A stretch of 33,041 nt of DNA from the NCBI GenBank assembly GCA_035575035.1, contig DATLYH010000122.1, forward strand, positions 1 through 33,041, written 5' to 3'. Below, piece by piece: positions 16,637 through 25,112 of the stretch. The position numbers and the translations under genes were made by a program. Within the stretch, counting starts at the first letter, position 1, and each line of letters starts with the position of its first letter. The notes under the pieces were generated by a model. The model searched no databases. It was not told the origin of the DNA and saw only the letters and a list, made by a program, of their open reading frames with translations. The DNA comes from DATLYH01 sp035575035 (lineage in GTDB: Bacteria > Planctomycetota > Planctomycetia > Gemmatales > Gemmataceae).

Positions 16637-17827
16637 CTACTTGGTATTGTCCCAGGTCCATACCTGGACCTGACCGGCCATGTCGGCCGCGGCGATCCAG
16701 CGCCGGTCCGGAGAGACGGCGACGCTGTGAAACCAGTCCTTGAACTGCCCACCGCGGGGCTGGCCCAATTCCTTGACCAATGTGCCGTCGTCCACGCGCC
16801 AGATACGCACCGTGGTATCACGGCCCGACGAGACGATGTGCTGGCCGTCGCGGGTAAATACCACGTCGGTCGCCCCGTTCAGATGGCCCGGAGCCAGCTC
16901 GCGGACTTTCTTGCCGCTGACCGGATCGATCAACAGCACTTTACCGTTCGGTCCATCGACTTCGCCACCGCGGGCCACGGCCAGCAACTTGCCGTCCGGC
17001 GAAAAGGCGGCTGCGGCAAACAGGTGGCCGCTGAAGTCCTTGTCCTTGCCCAAGTCGTGCAGGAGCTTGCCGTCTCGGGGGTCCCACAGCTTCAGCCCGG
17101 CATGACGCCCCGAGTCAAAGACCAAGGGAAAGCGCTCCGCGACGAGCAGCCGATCGGCCTGGGGCGCCAAGGCCAGCGCCCAGCACCAGCCTTTGACTTT
17201 CCAGCGGCGCAGCTCCTGGCCCGCGGGCCGGTCCCAGACGATGACTTCCCCCTTGTCGTCGCCGCTGACCAGGATGCTGCCGTCCTGGCTGAGTGACAGG
17301 CCGAGAACCCAGTCGCGGTGGCCGTCGAGCATCCGCACGGCCCGGCTGAGGGACACCGTTACTTCGAGCGGCGGCGGCACCTTCTTGTTGGCACGTTTGC
17401 CCGCGGGGGAGTTGGCGTCAGCGATGGCGCGGGCGTTGAGGACGAGTTTTTCTTCCCCCTGGGGCGCCGCCTGCATGTCCCAGTAACGGATGGTGCGATC
17501 ACTGCTGGCGGAGATGAGCCAGCGACCGTCGGGCGTGGCCACGAGGCGGTTGATGGTGTTGGTGTGCCCGTCCAGGCGGCGGCTCGGCGCCGGCGGCGGT
17601 CCGCTCGGCTCGTCCGGCAAGTCCCAGACCAGGATCTGCCCCAGGTTGTTCCCCGCGGCCAGGCGTTTGGGACCGAGGAAGCAGACGGCCGTTACCCAGT
17701 CGGCATCCCAGGGGAGCGTCCAGGCCGGCGCCGCCTTGTTCGGCGCGGCGGGCTGAGCCAGGACGGCCGACACCACCAGGGCCGGCAGCAACGCGATCAC
17801 AGGCCACCATCGTGCCGGTGCAGACAT
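16637..17827 (-). CDS. Secreted WD40-repeat protein
   Basis: A 396-residue protein with a signal peptide (MSAPARWWPVIALLPALVVSAVLAQPA) followed by seven WD40 repeats, enough for one closed beta-propeller. Examples are HTNTINRLVATPDGRWLISASSDRTIRYWD, GHRDWVLGLSLSQDGSILVSGDDKGEVIVWD and the last blade ending VQVWTWD. The start ATG is supported by GAGGAA about 7 bases upstream. It is the third gene of an operon with the DUF1549/DUF1553 and DUF1501 genes, 27 bases after the DUF1501 stop. Propellers of this type are protein-binding platforms; here the partner is probably one of the two co-encoded envelope proteins. That is inference from context. Confidence 0.87.
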   Translation of the reverse strand: MSAPARWWPVIALLPALVVSAVLAQPAAPNKAAPAWTLPWDADWVTAVCFLGPKRLAAGNNLGQILVWDLPDEPSGPPPAPSRRLDGHTNTINRLVATPDGRWLISASSDRTIRYWDMQAAPQGEEKLVLNARAIADANSPAGKRANKKVPPPLEVTVSLSRAVRMLDGHRDWVLGLSLSQDGSILVSGDDKGEVIVWDRPAGQELRRWKVKGWCWALALAPQADRLLVAERFPLVFDSGRHAGLKLWDPRDGKLLHDLGKDKDFSGHLFAAAAFSPDGKLLAVARGGEVDGPNGKVLLIDPVSGKKVRELAPGHLNGATDVVFTRDGQHIVSSGRDTTVRIWRVDDGTLVKELGQPRGGQFKDWFHSVAVSPDRRWIAAADMAGQVQVWTWDNTK

Positions 17828-17854
17828 GCAAGTTCCTCGCCTTTCGTCGGCAAT

Positions 17855-19126
17855 TCAGCCAAGCAACTCGCGAATCGGCCTTGATCCTTCCGGCGTCAGC
17901 CAGATCGGCCGCGTCCCATAGTAGTGGCGGGCACGCGGGTTGATGCCCAGGGCGGTGTAAATGGTCGCGAACAGGTCGCCTTCGGAGACGGGGTTGTCGC
18001 GGACTTCCTGCCCGTCGGCATCGGTGGAGCCGTACACCTGCCCGCCGCGGATGCCGCCGCCGGCCAGCACAATGGTCCAGGCACGAATGAAGTGGTCCCG
18101 GCCGGCGCGGTTATTAATGCTGGGCGTGCGGCCGACTTCCCCCATCCACACCACCAGCGTGTCGTGCAGCAGGCCGCGATCCTCCAGGTCTTGCAGCAGG
18201 GCCGACCAGGCTGGATCAAGCACTTCCATGTTGGCCTTGTGGCAAACGAAGTTGTCGGCATGACTGTCGTAGTTGTCCTGGCCGACCTCGACGAACGGCA
18301 CGCCCGCCTCGACCAGCTTGCGGGCCAAAAAGCACCGTCGGCCGAATTCCGTGTCGCCGTAGCGGTCTCGCGCGGCCGGCCAGTCGCGGCTGATGTCGAA
18401 GGCGGACCGGGCGCGCAGCAGACGGTGTGCTTGGACTTCGGCTAGGCGATGCGCTGCAAACGGCTCGGCGCGATGGTGGCGGCTGAACTCCGTCTCCAAA
18501 AAGTGCAACAGCTCGCTGCGGCGCTGTTGGGCCTGGGGGGGCAGATACGGCTCAGTGAAGGGAGGCAACCGGCCGTCCCGCCCGAGCGAGAACGGTTCGT
18601 AGCGCGGGCCGAGGTAACCAGCGCCGGCATTGCCGGCCGGCCCCATGCGGACAAAGCTGGGCAAGTCCGCCTCCGGATCGCCCAGATAGCGGGCGATAAC
18701 GGCGCCGATTTCCGGGTGCGGCACGCGCTCGCTTTGGCGGTAACAGGTGTGCATGTGATAGATGCCGTCGGGGTGGTCGGGCGACTGGGTGCGCATGCTA
18801 CGAATGATAGCCAGCTTGTCCGCCAGCTGCGCCATCCGGGGCAGATATTCACAAATCTGCACGCCGACCACGTTGGTCGGAATCGGCCGGAATGGGCCGC
18901 CGGTCCGCCGACCCGGCTTGAGGTCGAACGTGTCGAGTTGGCTGGCCCCGCCGTTCATCCACAACAGGATGCAGCGTTTCTGCCGGCGAGCCGTTGTCTG
19001 GGCGGCCGCCGGATGATAAAACAGGCCGCCCCAATTAGGCAGGATCAGTCCGCCGGCCGTCACCAGCATCCCCTTCAGCAGGGCACGCCGGCTTAGATGC
19101 TCGCGGGCTGTATTGTGCAGGGTCAT
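17855..19126 (-). CDS. DUF1501 family protein with twin-arginine signal
   Basis: A 423-residue protein of the DUF1501 family, which is related to sulfatases and alkaline phosphatases but has no settled biochemical role. The N-terminus has a Tat-type signal (SRRALLKGMLVTAGGLILP), so it should be exported folded. Family motifs include ILLWMNGGASQLDTFDLKPG near residues 54-73, SPDHPDGIYHMHTCY, FVEVGQDNYDSHADNF, TLVVWMGEVGRTP, GRDHFIRAW, and a C-terminal DLFATIYTALGINP. The start ATG 19126 has an AGGAGG site 7 bases upstream. It lies 40 bases after the DUF1549/DUF1553 gene. This pairing is among the commonest planctomycete gene pairs and suggests the two work together outside the cytoplasm. Confidence 0.92.
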   Translation of the reverse strand: MTLHNTAREHLSRRALLKGMLVTAGGLILPNWGGLFYHPAAAQTTARRQKRCILLWMNGGASQLDTFDLKPGRRTGGPFRPIPTNVVGVQICEYLPRMAQLADKLAIIRSMRTQSPDHPDGIYHMHTCYRQSERVPHPEIGAVIARYLGDPEADLPSFVRMGPAGNAGAGYLGPRYEPFSLGRDGRLPPFTEPYLPPQAQQRRSELLHFLETEFSRHHRAEPFAAHRLAEVQAHRLLRARSAFDISRDWPAARDRYGDTEFGRRCFLARKLVEAGVPFVEVGQDNYDSHADNFVCHKANMEVLDPAWSALLQDLEDRGLLHDTLVVWMGEVGRTPSINNRAGRDHFIRAWTIVLAGGGIRGGQVYGSTDADGQEVRDNPVSEGDLFATIYTALGINPRARHYYGTRPIWLTPEGSRPIRELLG

Positions 19127-19166
19127 CGCGGACCTCCTCGTTTCACGGATCCTACCGATCCATGAT

Positions 19167-20798
19167 TCAATGATTGAAGCGGAATTCCGAACAGCTGACC
19201 AAGGCCCAGATGGCCTCTTCCACCAAAGCCGGCGCCGCCTGTGGGTCGCTTGTTAGATGCTGAACGAACCGTTGCCGTTCGGCGGCGCTCGGCGGCCGGC
19301 TCAGCACCGACAAAAACAGCCGATCCACGCGCTCCTCCCAACTGGCCGGGGCAGTCAGCAGGATGTGGGCCAAGTTCTCCTTTCGCGGCTGGATCATCTG
19401 CCGCAGGTGATGACTGTTATTGAGAAAGAGGTGCTCCGACAGGCTGGCCTGAAATTCCCCTTGACCATTCGTCGGTTCGCCGAAGAACCGCGTGAGGTAT
19501 TCGATGGTGTCGCCGCCGATCTTACCGCCCGCAGCGTCGAAGCCGGTCGCTGTCCGCAGCGAGGCAAGCAACTGCTCGGCCGTCAGCGGCCGCACGGGGG
19601 CGCGCTCGAACCACAGCGGCAACGCCCGCGTCTCTGGGCCGGTGCCCGCCAACTGGTACGTCTCGCTATTGACGATTTCGCGAATCAAGCTCTTGACATC
19701 GAACTTGTGGGTGCGCAGGTGGGCCGTGAGGGCCTCGAGCAAGCGTGGATGACTCGGCGTGTTCTTGTCGCTGAGATCATCGACCGGATGGACCAGACCG
19801 CGGCCCAGGAATTGGGCCCACAGCCGATTGGCCAAGGCACGAGCGAAGTACGGATTGTCGGGGGCCGTCACCCACGCAGCGAGCTTTTCCTTGCGCGAGA
19901 AGAGCGGCCGGGGCGGCTCCTTGACCTTGCGAAAATCCGGCTCCTTGAAGTCCTTGGGCACCGGCGGCTCCTCCAGCTCTTCGCCGCCGAGGAACTTCGG
20001 CTTGACCGGCTCTCCCTTTTTCCCCGGCCTCTGGTCCTTGGCCGCCCCGCTGAACAACACCTCGCCGGTGCTCTTCTCGGCGATCCGGAAGCGCTTCTGG
20101 GCGCCCGAGCCTTCTTCGAGGACGACAAGGCGAACAAAGAAGGCGGCCATACCGTAAAAGTCGCGCTGGGTCCAGTTCTCATACGGATGATCGTGGCAGC
20201 GAGCGCAGTGTAGTTGCGTGCCGAGGAAGACGCGGCTCACACCCACCGCTGCCTCTTCCGGTTGATTGCGATACTGGACGTAATACACCTGGGAACCGTC
20301 TTCTTCCCCCTGGAGCAGTTCCCGCACCCACTGGTCATAGGGAACATTCTGGGCGAACTTGTCCGCCAACCATTTCTTGAATGCCGGGCGCTTGCGGGTG
20401 TCCTCCCCGCCAGCGGGGTGCCGGCCGAAGAGCACCAGGTCCCATACGTCGGCCTGATGCGTGGCGAAACGCGGATCGTCAAGCAACCGGTCGATCAGTT
20501 TGGCGCGTTTGTGCGGGTCGGGGTCGGCAAGGAAGGCCCGGGCCTCGTCATAGGTCGGAATCGTGCCCACGAGGTCCAGGTAAACACGGCGGAGAAACAC
20601 GGCATCGTCCGCCCGCGGGCTTGGGACGATTTTTTCCCGGGTCCAGGCCGCACGGATTTCCTCGTCGATGAGCTTCCGCAACTCCGCTTCCTGACCGTGC
20701 CCGGCGCCAGTGGACGCCAGCACCACGACAAGGGCGGCTACCAGCACAGATGTCGCAGAGTGAAGGCGACGCGCAGCGGGAAGTCTTTGGGTGGTCAT
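19167..20798 (-). CDS. DUF1549/DUF1553 (PSCyt2/PSD1) planctomycete protein
   Basis: A 543-residue exported protein and first gene of the three-gene operon. After a signal peptide (SVLVAALVVVLASTGAGHGQ) it has a DUF1549 (PSCyt2) domain over about residues 40-200 (RRVYLDLVGTIPTYDEARAFLAD, RLLDDPRFATHQADVW) and a DUF1553 (PSD1) domain over about 290-520 (WVTAPDNPYFARALANRLWAQFLGRGLVHPVDDL). A CxxCH motif, HCARCHDHP, sits between them and could bind one c-type haem, as noted for this family. ATG 20798 was chosen over an in-frame GTG at 20819 because it directly precedes the basic n-region; neither has a strong ribosome site. The molecular role is unknown; an electron-transfer or polysaccharide role has been suggested for the family. 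Confidence 0.9.
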   Translation of the reverse strand: MTTQRLPAARRLHSATSVLVAALVVVLASTGAGHGQEAELRKLIDEEIRAAWTREKIVPSPRADDAVFLRRVYLDLVGTIPTYDEARAFLADPDPHKRAKLIDRLLDDPRFATHQADVWDLVLFGRHPAGGEDTRKRPAFKKWLADKFAQNVPYDQWVRELLQGEEDGSQVYYVQYRNQPEEAAVGVSRVFLGTQLHCARCHDHPYENWTQRDFYGMAAFFVRLVVLEEGSGAQKRFRIAEKSTGEVLFSGAAKDQRPGKKGEPVKPKFLGGEELEEPPVPKDFKEPDFRKVKEPPRPLFSRKEKLAAWVTAPDNPYFARALANRLWAQFLGRGLVHPVDDLSDKNTPSHPRLLEALTAHLRTHKFDVKSLIREIVNSETYQLAGTGPETRALPLWFERAPVRPLTAEQLLASLRTATGFDAAGGKIGGDTIEYLTRFFGEPTNGQGEFQASLSEHLFLNNSHHLRQMIQPRKENLAHILLTAPASWEERVDRLFLSVLSRPPSAAERQRFVQHLTSDPQAAPALVEEAIWALVSCSEFRFNH

Positions 20799-21205
20799 AG
20801 CACTTTGGTAGGTAATCACTCAGGATGCCTGGCCCGACGGCCGGCATGAAAGACCGACCCAGGACAGGGGGATCAATCCCAGGCCAGCTTGGGGGCGGGG
20901 GCTAGCCAATTTTCTCACAAGCTAACCGCATTGGAGGTGCAGAGCAAGCTTATGGACTGAATGACACAGCGATTGTATATATGGCATTCATGGCGAAAAA
21001 ATCGGCAAGCGAAACCGACCGATGCCCCGTCGGGGTTGGCCGTCTTGGGGGAGCCGGCGCTACGGCTCAAAGAGGGAAAAGGCCGGCCCGGGGTCGCGCG
21101 GGAATGACCACGAAATGACACCCGAGACCGAGTGCTCTCTTGACCGGGGAGAGAGCCTTCCGGTACTATAACCCCTTAGGTTAGATCAGAAGGAGAATCC
21201 AACCA
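20799..21205. other. Divergent intergenic region
   Basis: No gene is supported. It is AT-richer than its surroundings between about 20905 and 21000. On the minus strand TACAAT (20972-20977) is a possible -10 for the DUF1549/DUF1553 operon, but no good -35 precedes it. A short hairpin, CCCC-GTC-GGGG, lies at about 21025-21035. A plus-strand promoter candidate is listed separately. Confidence 0.4.
21140..21169 (+). promoter_or_regulatory. Promoter candidate for small exported protein
   Basis: TTGACC (21140-21145) and TACTAT (21164-21169) are separated by 18 bases, matching sigma70 at five and four of six positions. Transcription would begin near 21177, just before the AAGGAG ribosome site at about 21190. 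The arms CTCTC and GAGAG flank the -35 box. Confidence 0.45.
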
Positions 21206-21589
21206 ATGAAAGGACAGGGAAAGAAGCCATCTGCCGGGCCCTTCCTTGCTCCGTTCACCTGGCCCGGCGCGCTAACGTGTTTCCTTGCCTTCGTGATATT
21301 GGCCGACCCAGCGAGTCTGATGCGCTGCACGGCGGCCAGTCTTCCACCTCTCCTGCCAAGCAACTCCATCCCTGAAGAAAAGGATTCAGAAGACACAGGC
21401 AAGCCGGTCCTTTCCATCTCGGGCGGCCGCCAACTCGCCCGGAAGAGATCGGCCTCGCAAGCGCCGCAAAAAGACCTGGCTTCCCCTTGCCCTCACCGGA
21501 CGTTGCCTGCCCCCATCGGTTTGCGCTCTTTCACCCACCTTCCCGAATGTGCCCTCTCGGCGGGCGCTATCGTTCCCTTGCGCTGTTGA
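21206..21589 (+). CDS. Small exported hypothetical protein
   Basis: I do not recognise this 127-residue protein. It has a basic start (MKGQGKK), a hydrophobic stretch at about 22-35 (GALTCFLAFVILADPASL) that may be a signal peptide, and then a polar, proline-rich, low-complexity region ending in a short Cys-containing tail (SAGAIVPLRC). Support for expression is AAGGAG about 11 bases before the ATG and a promoter-like pair at 21140-21169. No domain or catalytic motif is visible. It could be a small secreted planctomycete protein or a non-coding stretch with a chance ORF. Confidence 0.5.
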   Translation: MKGQGKKPSAGPFLAPFTWPGALTCFLAFVILADPASLMRCTAASLPPLLPSNSIPEEKDSEDTGKPVLSISGGRQLARKRSASQAPQKDLASPCPHRTLPAPIGLRSFTHLPECALSAGAIVPLRC

Positions 21590-21883
21590 TCTTCGGGTCT
21601 ATCCTCCGTTTCGTTGACATTGGTATGGCATCGGGACCGACACCGGTCCAGCCGGGAACGCCCCCTCATACCGGTAAGCCCGGCTCCACGCCTTGCCCCG
21701 AACCGAAACGGAACCCTTCCCCCGATGCCTGCCTCGCCGGTTGGCAAGCGACGTGTTAGCGCCTGTCAGACTTGGAACCGGGCCCCTGGAACCCAGGGCT
21801 GTCGTTTCCTGCCTGGCTCCTGCCAGGCCATCGGCCCGCCGACGAACCACGGAGATGCGATTGCCTACTGAGGGTTGAAAGGG
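21590..21883. other. Spacer before the MpsC-like gene
   Basis: No convincing gene. A TTGACA box at 21614-21619 has no good -10 at normal spacing. GGACCG-ACAC-CGGTCC at 21634-21649 forms a small perfect hairpin that could be an operator or leader structure. An 85-codon ORF at 21614-21871 lacks family features and is taken as chance. Confidence 0.35.
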
Positions 21884-22312
21884 ATGGTAAAAAGCAAGAG
21901 CGACCTGGAGGCGGAGATCAGTCAGGCCCTTATCCGGTTCGAGAAGGAGTTCATGGGACGCGGCCCCCTGGAGACGAGGACTTTCATCCTTGACGATCTG
22001 GTCGTGGTCCGGTTGAAGGGGGTCCTGACGAGGGCGGAGATCAAGTTGGCCCAGGCAGAGGACCGCCGCGGCCGTTACCTGCTGAAGCAGGTTCGCCAGG
22101 AGTTGCTCGACCGCGGCCGCCCGCTCCTCGAAGCCGCCATCAAGGACATTCTCGGGGTCGCCATCAAGAGTCTGCACACCGACATTAGTACGAAAACAGG
22201 AGAGCGAATCATCGTCTTCACCCTGGAAGAGCGCCCCCGCTACGCGGCCGGGGCACGGGCCGGCCGGGACCGACCGGATCCCGCGGCCGCTGCGCCGCAG
22301 CGTTCCCATTAA
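21884..22312 (+). CDS. MpsC/DUF2294 family protein
   Basis: A 142-residue protein of the DUF2294 family (Pfam PF10057, named MpsC for a Na+-translocating membrane-potential-generating system). Family features: SKSDLEAEISQALIRFEKEFMGRGPLETRTFILDD at the start, VVVRLKGVLTRAE, the central KQVRQELLDRGRPLLE, and LHTDISTKTGERIIVFTLEE near the end. The C-terminal 25 residues are Ala/Arg-rich and not part of the domain. ATG 21884 is used because GAGGG stands 9 bases upstream. It has no membrane segment. The next gene, 473 bases on and on the same strand, is a SulP anion transporter; the pair suggests a role in bicarbonate or ion uptake linked to membrane potential. That link is inference from neighbourhood. 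Confidence 0.85.
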   Translation: MVKSKSDLEAEISQALIRFEKEFMGRGPLETRTFILDDLVVVRLKGVLTRAEIKLAQAEDRRGRYLLKQVRQELLDRGRPLLEAAIKDILGVAIKSLHTDISTKTGERIIVFTLEERPRYAAGARAGRDRPDPAAAAPQRSH

Positions 22313-22785
22313 GGTTAATGCGCTCCAAGGGGGCCGATGGACCTCGGAGTCTTGATTAGTGGGCCTCCGAGGCCAAGGTAAATGCAGGCGCAGGCATTCT
22401 GGGGGCCGAGGCGGAGGCCGCCCCCCCGCCGCGGACTCCGATCAGGGCTTACCGCCACCGGCGCTCCGAGTGACGCCGGAAGGCCGTGCTGAAGTCCCTC
22501 GGGAAAACCAAGCCCGCGGGAATAAGGCCGGAGAAGTGCATTGCCGATGCGCTGCTGCGGTTTTGTGACTAATTCGGCCCGGGTTCCGCGCGTGTGGAGC
22601 CGGCGGGCCGCATGACCGAGCCGATGTCCGTCGGGACCGAAGGCGCCCGAGGGAATAAGGACCGGAACGCCGCGCCCCCGGTGCGGTCTTCCGGTTTTTT
22701 GTTGATCGAGATTTCCGGGTCGTCCGGTCCCGTAGGTGCAGGACCGGCCCCGGGCGAGACCCACCAAACTGCGAGGGAAAGTGAC
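22313..22785. other. Long spacer or leader before the SulP gene
   Basis: No gene is supported; ORFs here are shadows. CCTCGGAG (22342-22349) pairs with CTCCGAGG (22365-22372) across a 15-base loop, about 30 bases after the MpsC-like stop. It could be an attenuator or the terminator of that gene, but no T-run follows directly. A T6 run lies at about 22696-22701 after a GC-rich stretch. Confidence 0.4.
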
Positions 22786-24435
22786 ATGGACCTTCCCAAG
22801 GTCTCGGGCAGCAGGGCGGCCGGATCGGATCGCTCCTGGCGGCATGATTTCCTGGCCTCGATCGTGGTCTTCCTGGTTGCCCTGCCTCTGTGCATGGGCA
22901 TCGCCATTGCCTCGGGGGCCCCGCTGGAGAAGGCAGCGGCGGTGGGCCTGATCACCGGCATCGTCGGGGGGCTTGTCGTCGGGCTGCTGGGCGGCAGCTG
23001 CGTCCAGGTCAGCGGTCCGGCAGCCGGTCTGAGCGTCATTGTCTTCGAGCTGTCCCGGGCGTATGGCTGGGAGATGGTAGGAGTCATCGTCCTGCTCGGC
23101 GGCGTCATCCAGTTCGTTGCTGGGCTGCTCCGCCTTGGCCAATGGTTCCGGGCGGTGTCCCCGGCCGTCATCCACGGCATGCTGGCGGGCATCGGTGTAC
23201 TCATCGTCGCCAGCCAGTTCCACATCATGGTGGATGATCAGCCGCGCGGCAGCGGCCTGGCGAACCTGCTCTCCATCCCCGAAGCGGTCTGGAAGGGGAT
23301 CGTCCCTTCCGACGGCGACCTGAACCACGAGTACGCTGCCCGCATCGGCCTGCTGACGATTGTCCTTATCGTCTTGTGGCGGCCGCTGGCGCCGAAGGCC
23401 CTTCGGGTGATCCCAGCGCCGCTGGTGGCGGTGACCGTGGCCACCGCCGTCACTGCCCTGCTCGGCCTGTCCATCAATCGGGTGCAGGTGCCGGACAACC
23501 TGGCTGATGCCATCAGCCTCCCCAATGCCGCCCTGCTCGAACGGCTGCCGCCCTGGCCCACGCTACTGTTCGCGGCCGCCTCCCTGGCCTTCATCGCCAG
23601 CGCGGAGACCCTCCTGTGCGCCACCGCCGTGGACCAACTCCACCAGGGGCCGCGCACCCGCTATGACCGCGAGTTGGCGGCTCAGGGGATCGGCAACATG
23701 ATCTGCGGGACGCTGGGGGCCTTGCCGATGACCGGCGTCATCGTCCGCAGCGCCACCAATGTCGAGGCCGGGGCCCGGACGCGGCTATCCGCCATCCTGC
23801 ACGGCGCCTGGCTGCTGCTGTTTGTCTGCCTGCTCCCCGGAGTTCTGCGCTTCATTCCCACGGCTGCCCTGGCCGCCGTCCTGGTCTACACCGGCTACCG
23901 GCTCGTCAACGTCAAGGCGATCCGGTCTCTTTGGGGCTACGGCAAGAGTGAGGCCGCCATCTATGCCGCCACCCTGACCACCATTGTTGTCAAGGACCTG
24001 CTCACCGGCGTCCTCCTCGGTATCGCCCTGTCGATGATCAAACTATTGTACACTTTCTCCCATCTCAATGTCCGCTTGGAGACCGACCTCTCGGCCCGCC
24101 GAGCCACGCTCTATCTCGAAGGAGCAGCGACGTTCATTCGGCTGCCCCGACTGGCGGCCGTCCTCGAAGCGGTCCCGCCGAACACCGAGCTGCACGTCCA
24201 CTTCGAGAAGCTGACGTACATCGACCACGCTTGCCTCGACCTACTCCTCAACTGGGAGAAGCAACACGAGGCGACCGGCGGTTCCCTGGTCGTGGATTGG
24301 GAGAGCCTGACGGCCCGCTTCCGCCGTCCCGGCACGGGCAACGGGCGGGGCAACAACGGCCTGGACCGCAGCCCCGGCGCAGCCGCCCGCCCCGAGGAGG
24401 AACTGGTCGCGCCCAAGGCCGCCAAATCCGCCTGA
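22786..24435 (+). CDS. SulP family inorganic anion transporter with STAS domain
   Basis: A 549-residue inner-membrane transporter of the SulP (SLC26) family, whose members move sulfate, bicarbonate or other anions. The signature region near the N-terminus reads DFLASIVVFLVALPLCMGIAIASG, followed by about 11 more hydrophobic segments (for example GLITGIVGGLVVGLLGGS and GPAAGLSVIVFEL). A cytoplasmic STAS domain spans about 430-520 (ARRATLYLEGAATFIRLPRLAAVLE, HVHFEKLTYIDHACLDLLLNW). ATG 22786 is chosen because GAGGGAAA lies at 22773-22780 and it directly precedes the conserved start; the ORF is open further upstream. The MpsC-like gene upstream makes bicarbonate a reasonable substrate guess, but sulfate cannot be excluded from sequence. 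Confidence 0.92.
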   Translation: MDLPKVSGSRAAGSDRSWRHDFLASIVVFLVALPLCMGIAIASGAPLEKAAAVGLITGIVGGLVVGLLGGSCVQVSGPAAGLSVIVFELSRAYGWEMVGVIVLLGGVIQFVAGLLRLGQWFRAVSPAVIHGMLAGIGVLIVASQFHIMVDDQPRGSGLANLLSIPEAVWKGIVPSDGDLNHEYAARIGLLTIVLIVLWRPLAPKALRVIPAPLVAVTVATAVTALLGLSINRVQVPDNLADAISLPNAALLERLPPWPTLLFAAASLAFIASAETLLCATAVDQLHQGPRTRYDRELAAQGIGNMICGTLGALPMTGVIVRSATNVEAGARTRLSAILHGAWLLLFVCLLPGVLRFIPTAALAAVLVYTGYRLVNVKAIRSLWGYGKSEAAIYAATLTTIVVKDLLTGVLLGIALSMIKLLYTFSHLNVRLETDLSARRATLYLEGAATFIRLPRLAAVLEAVPPNTELHVHFEKLTYIDHACLDLLLNWEKQHEATGGSLVVDWESLTARFRRPGTGNGRGNNGLDRSPGAAARPEEELVAPKAAKSA

Positions 24436-24803
24436 CCCCCTAGCCGCAGAAGCGGCCAGGATCCACAGACGCCTGATCATCATGGTGTTGAGCGGGACGG
24501 CAAGCGACGCCGTCCGGGCAGAAGACGTGGTCCGCGCCCGCCACTCGCCGCAACACGACCGTTGACTGCCGGAGGGGGCCTCTGCACCCTACCGCCGGAG
24601 CAAGAAACGGAAAAATCTGTTGCGGGCCTTGACAACTGCCCAAACCCCGTCTTTTACTACCCTCGCCGCACCGCAAACCAGTGCGCAACCCATCCCTGCA
24701 AGGCAGCCGTTCCCGGAAGGCCGCGCCGGCTATTGAACTTCATCATTCGGCCAGCCCTTTGAAGCAGACAGCCGCACGCCGTAACCTAGCCGAGGAAGGA
24801 CCA
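24436..24803. other. Spacer between SulP and LRR lipoprotein genes
   Basis: No gene. GCCGC-AGAA-GCGGC at 24443-24456, just after the SulP stop, makes a short hairpin that may end that transcript, without a T-tract. A promoter candidate for the next gene is listed separately. Confidence 0.4.
24629..24657 (+). promoter_or_regulatory. Promoter candidate for LRR lipoprotein gene
   Basis: A perfect TTGACA -35 box (24629-24634) is followed after 17 bases by TTTTAC (24652-24657), a poor -10 matching three of six positions. It lies about 150 bases before ATG 24804. Confidence 0.4.
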
Positions 24804-25112
24804 ATGAACCAACAACCTTCTTCAGGAAGTATGCGAACCTCCTCAACAGCATCGAGGGTGGTGGCGCCTCGTCACCGCCATTCCAGGTTGCTCGCACTGC
24901 TCACGTGGTGGGCCGCGGTGACCGGGCTGTCAGGCTGCGCGGCCCTGCTAGACACCGGTGTCAGTCCGGCTCAAGCCGCTTTCGCACAAGCGGATCTGGC
25001 GGAGGAAGTGCAACAACAGGCTGAATGGGAGCGACCATTGACCGATCAGGAGAAGGTTCAACAGGACAAGACCGTGGCCGCCATTCAAAAGCGGGGGGCC
25101 GCGTCAGCGTAG
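24804..25112 (+). CDS. N-terminal part of a frame-broken LRR lipoprotein
   Basis: This 102-residue reading frame starts at ATG 24804 with GAGGAAGG upstream. It has a lipoprotein signal (HSRLLALLTWWAAVTGLSGC, lipobox LSGC) and a polar helical stretch (FAQADLAEEVQQQAEWERPLTDQEKVQQDKT) leading into VAAIQKRGAASA and a TAG stop. The last residues are off-frame: shifting by one base in the G6 tract at 25093-25098 continues as GGRVSVDENRPDKAVVKV and runs straight into leucine-rich repeats. An xxIxKLGGRV start followed by DxGLxxL repeats is the usual layout of planctomycete LRR proteins. So this is most likely the first third of one gene spanning 24804-25696. Sequencing error, mutation and programmed -1 shifting are all open. 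Confidence 0.75.
   Translation: MNQQPSSGSMRTSSTASRVVAPRHRHSRLLALLTWWAAVTGLSGCAALLDTGVSPAQAAFAQADLAEEVQQQAEWERPLTDQEKVQQDKTVAAIQKRGAASA

Noticed and set aside
21614..21871. An 85-codon ORF before the MpsC-like gene
   Set aside because: Its Arg/Pro-rich translation lacks any motif and it has no ribosome site.
22594..22785. N-terminal extension of the SulP protein
   Set aside because: The added 64 residues are unlike any SulP N-terminus; GAGGGAAA marks ATG 22786.
22315..23328. A 337-codon minus-strand ORF over the SulP gene start
   Set aside because: Antisense to conserved SulP transmembrane helices; no ribosome site or domain.
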